64,000 nt of DNA, from assembly GCA_938024995.1 (NCBI GenBank), contig CALJDU010000032.1, positions 1 to 64,000 of the forward strand, given 5' to 3'. This DNA comes from an uncultured bacterium. GTDB lineage: Bacteria > Myxococcota_A > Polyangia > Polyangiales > Houyiibacteriaceae. A program made the translations under genes and the position numbers. Under the pieces are notes generated by a model that did not search any database, was not told the origin of the DNA, and saw only the letters and a list, made by a program, of their open reading frames with translations. Below are positions 62,739 to 64,000 of the stretch, one piece after another. Positions within the stretch are counted from its first letter, which is position 1; each line of letters starts with the position of its first letter.

Positions 62739-64000
62739 TTAGTGCGCGCCCTTCTTCGGCCTCAGCTGCTTGAGCCCCGCCATGTGCTCGTTCCAGGTCG
62801 CGGGCGCGTGCCCGTTGTCGACCTCTTCCATCGTGATGCAATCGTCAACCGGGCAGACGATCTGGCAGAGGTTGCAGCCGACACACTCGGACTCGTCGAC
62901 GATCGGCACGCGGGTGCCGTTGTCGCTCGGGTGAATGCACTGATGGGCGCCGTCGTGACACGCGACCATACAGAGGTTGCAGCCGATGCACTTGTCCGCA
63001 TCGATCTTCGCGACGGTCTCGTAGTTGAGGTCAAGGTTGCCCCACTCCGAAAAGGTCGGCGACGCTTTGCCGACCATCTGGTCGATGGTCTCGAACTCCT
63101 TGTCACGCATGTACTGCGTGAGGCCCTCGATCATGTCCTCGACCACGCGATACCCGCGCAACATGACCTCGGTGCAGACCTGGACGTTGGACGCGCCGAG
63201 GAGCAAGAACTCGACCGCGTCGCGCCAGTTGCTCACGCCGCCGATGCCGCTGATCGGGAGGTTGAACCCTTCTTCGCGACAGAGCGCGGCGACCATGTGA
63301 AGCGCGATCGGCTTGACCGCGGGGCCGCAGTAACCGCCGTTGCTCGACTGATTGCCGACGCGGGGCTCCATCACCATGCGGTCGATGTCGACGCCGATGA
63401 TCGACTTGATGGTGTTGATCAGCGAGACCCCGTGACCCCCGCCCCGCTGCGCAGCGAGACCGTGCGGGACGATGTCACCGACGTTGGGCGTGAGCTTCAC
63501 GAGGACCGGGATGGTCGAGTACTCGACCGCCCACGAGGTGATCTCTTCGTTGACCGCGGGCTCTTGGCCAACGGCCGAACCCATGCCGCGTTCGCACATG
63601 CCGTGCGGGCAACCGAAGTTGAGCTCAAGCCCATCCGCACCGGTGTCGATGCTGCGCTTGATCATGTCCTTCCACTCTTCTTTGGTCTCCACCATGAGCG
63701 AAACGACGACCGCGTGCTTCGGGTACTTCTTCTTGGTCTCGTAGATCTCTTTGAAGTTCACCTCGAGCGGGCGGTCGGTGATCAGCTCGATGTTGTTGAA
63801 GCCGATCGCGGCGACGCCTTTGTACTTCACGGCGCCGAAGCGGCTGGAGACGTTCTGAATCGGGGTCCCGAGGGTCTTCCAGACCGCGCCACCCCAACCG
63901 AGATCAAAGGCGCGCTGGATCTGCGCGCCCGAGTTCGCGGGAGGCGCAGAGGCGAGCCAGAACGGATTCGGCGAGACGATGCCCGCGCAGTTGCTCGTCA
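62739..64000 (-). CDS. preA: NAD-dependent dihydropyrimidine dehydrogenase subunit PreA (start at window edge)
   Basis: About 420 residues match the length of PreA (E. coli 411). The frame begins with the last two bases of what must be ATG at the right edge, then TSNCAGIVSPNPFWLAS, the family N-terminus. The FMN-binding TIM barrel has GLELNFGCPHGM, LVKLTPNVGDI and SGIGGVSNWRDAVEFLLLGAS. Two 4Fe-4S ferredoxin motifs follow: CIGCNLCMVACHDGAHQC and CVGCNLCQIVCPVDDC. It reduces uracil/thymine with PreT, which would lie beyond the right edge on this strand. The NCS1 transporter at 54269 may supply substrate. Confidence 0.95.
   Translation of the reverse strand, partial: TSNCAGIVSPNPFWLASAPPANSGAQIQRAFDLGWGGAVWKTLGTPIQNVSSRFGAVKYKGVAAIGFNNIELITDRPLEVNFKEIYETKKKYPKHAVVVSLMVETKEEWKDMIKRSIDTGADGLELNFGCPHGMCERGMGSAVGQEPAVNEEITSWAVEYSTIPVLVKLTPNVGDIVPHGLAAQRGGGHGVSLINTIKSIIGVDIDRMVMEPRVGNQSSNGGYCGPAVKPIALHMVAALCREEGFNLPISGIGGVSNWRDAVEFLLLGASNVQVCTEVMLRGYRVVEDMIEGLTQYMRDKEFETIDQMVGKASPTFSEWGNLDLNYETVAKIDADKCIGCNLCMVACHDGAHQCIHPSDNGTRVPIVDESECVGCNLCQIVCPVDDCITMEEVDNGHAPATWNEHMAGLKQLRPKKGAH

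Noticed and set aside
60892..62841. 649-codon minus-strand open frame opposite the cysteine-rich protein
   Set aside because: Repetitive Ala/Arg translation caused by the repeats on the other strand.

Overview
The window is high-GC (roughly mid-60s percent by eye) and looks like a chromosomal segment of a myxobacterium (Myxococcota), probably near Polyangiales/Sandaracinaceae. The reasons are many lipoproteins, very large cysteine-rich surface proteins, a C-terminal MYXO-CTERM-like anchor, an AgmX/PglI-like protein, MopE-like Asn/Asp motifs, a serine/threonine kinase, a sigma-54 activator, and a mixture of housekeeping genes with unknown secreted proteins. I saw no rRNA, tRNA, CRISPR array, prophage or insertion-sequence transposase. 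Placement below the phylum is inference.

Layout. 1-3135: start of a giant secreted cysteine-rich protein that leaves the left edge. 3.5-8.2 kb: 2-oxoglutarate dehydrogenase E1 and an AidB-type acyl-CoA dehydrogenase. 8.3-10.1 kb: a divergent promoter with three GAACRYGTTC palindromes, a small membrane protein, a DCC/DUF393 protein, a palindromic MITE-like element and a TetR regulator. 10.2-16.7 kb: lipoprotein, YdeI/OmpD-like protein, prs, a membrane acyltransferase, an XRE regulator with a good terminator, and a Nudix hydrolase. 16.8-20.7 kb: dnaB with an unusual disordered N-terminus, then a FadL-like porin. 20.7-21.07 kb: a 115-bp direct repeat pair. 21.07-27.8 kb: two tandem cyclophilin lipoproteins and a partner lipoprotein, a cysteine-rich lipoprotein, an intradiol dioxygenase-like protein, a VWA lipoprotein and a zinc-ribbon membrane protein. 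27.8-29.2 kb: two translationally coupled crotonases. 29.2-36.4 kb: a GT-C-like membrane protein with an acidic microsatellite linker, a SIR2-like protein with an unknown C-terminal domain, a sphingomyelinase-like phosphodiesterase and two tandem five-cysteine membrane proteins. 36.5-38.5 kb: a cysteine-rich LamG lipoprotein.

38.6-44.8 kb is the most system-like region. It holds a response regulator and, divergently, a tight operon of methyltransferase, lipoprotein-type histidine kinase, small receiver-like protein, small helical protein, and a sigma-54 activator whose receiver carries a Cys4 insertion. Directly downstream is a near-consensus -24/-12 promoter in front of a coiled-coil membrane protein. 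I infer a self-contained envelope-signal to sigma-54 circuit. 44.8-58.6 kb: lipoprotein, FIST protein, membrane-anchored MutS-like ATPase, 1101-aa protein with a C-terminal Ser/Thr kinase, secreted unknown protein, NCS1 nucleobase transporter, M49-like lipoprotein peptidase and an AgmX/PglI-like protein. 58.9-64 kb: a 1283-aa cysteine-rich protein with both a lipobox and a MYXO-CTERM-like tail, and dihydropyrimidine dehydrogenase subunit PreA, cut one base inside its start codon at the right edge.
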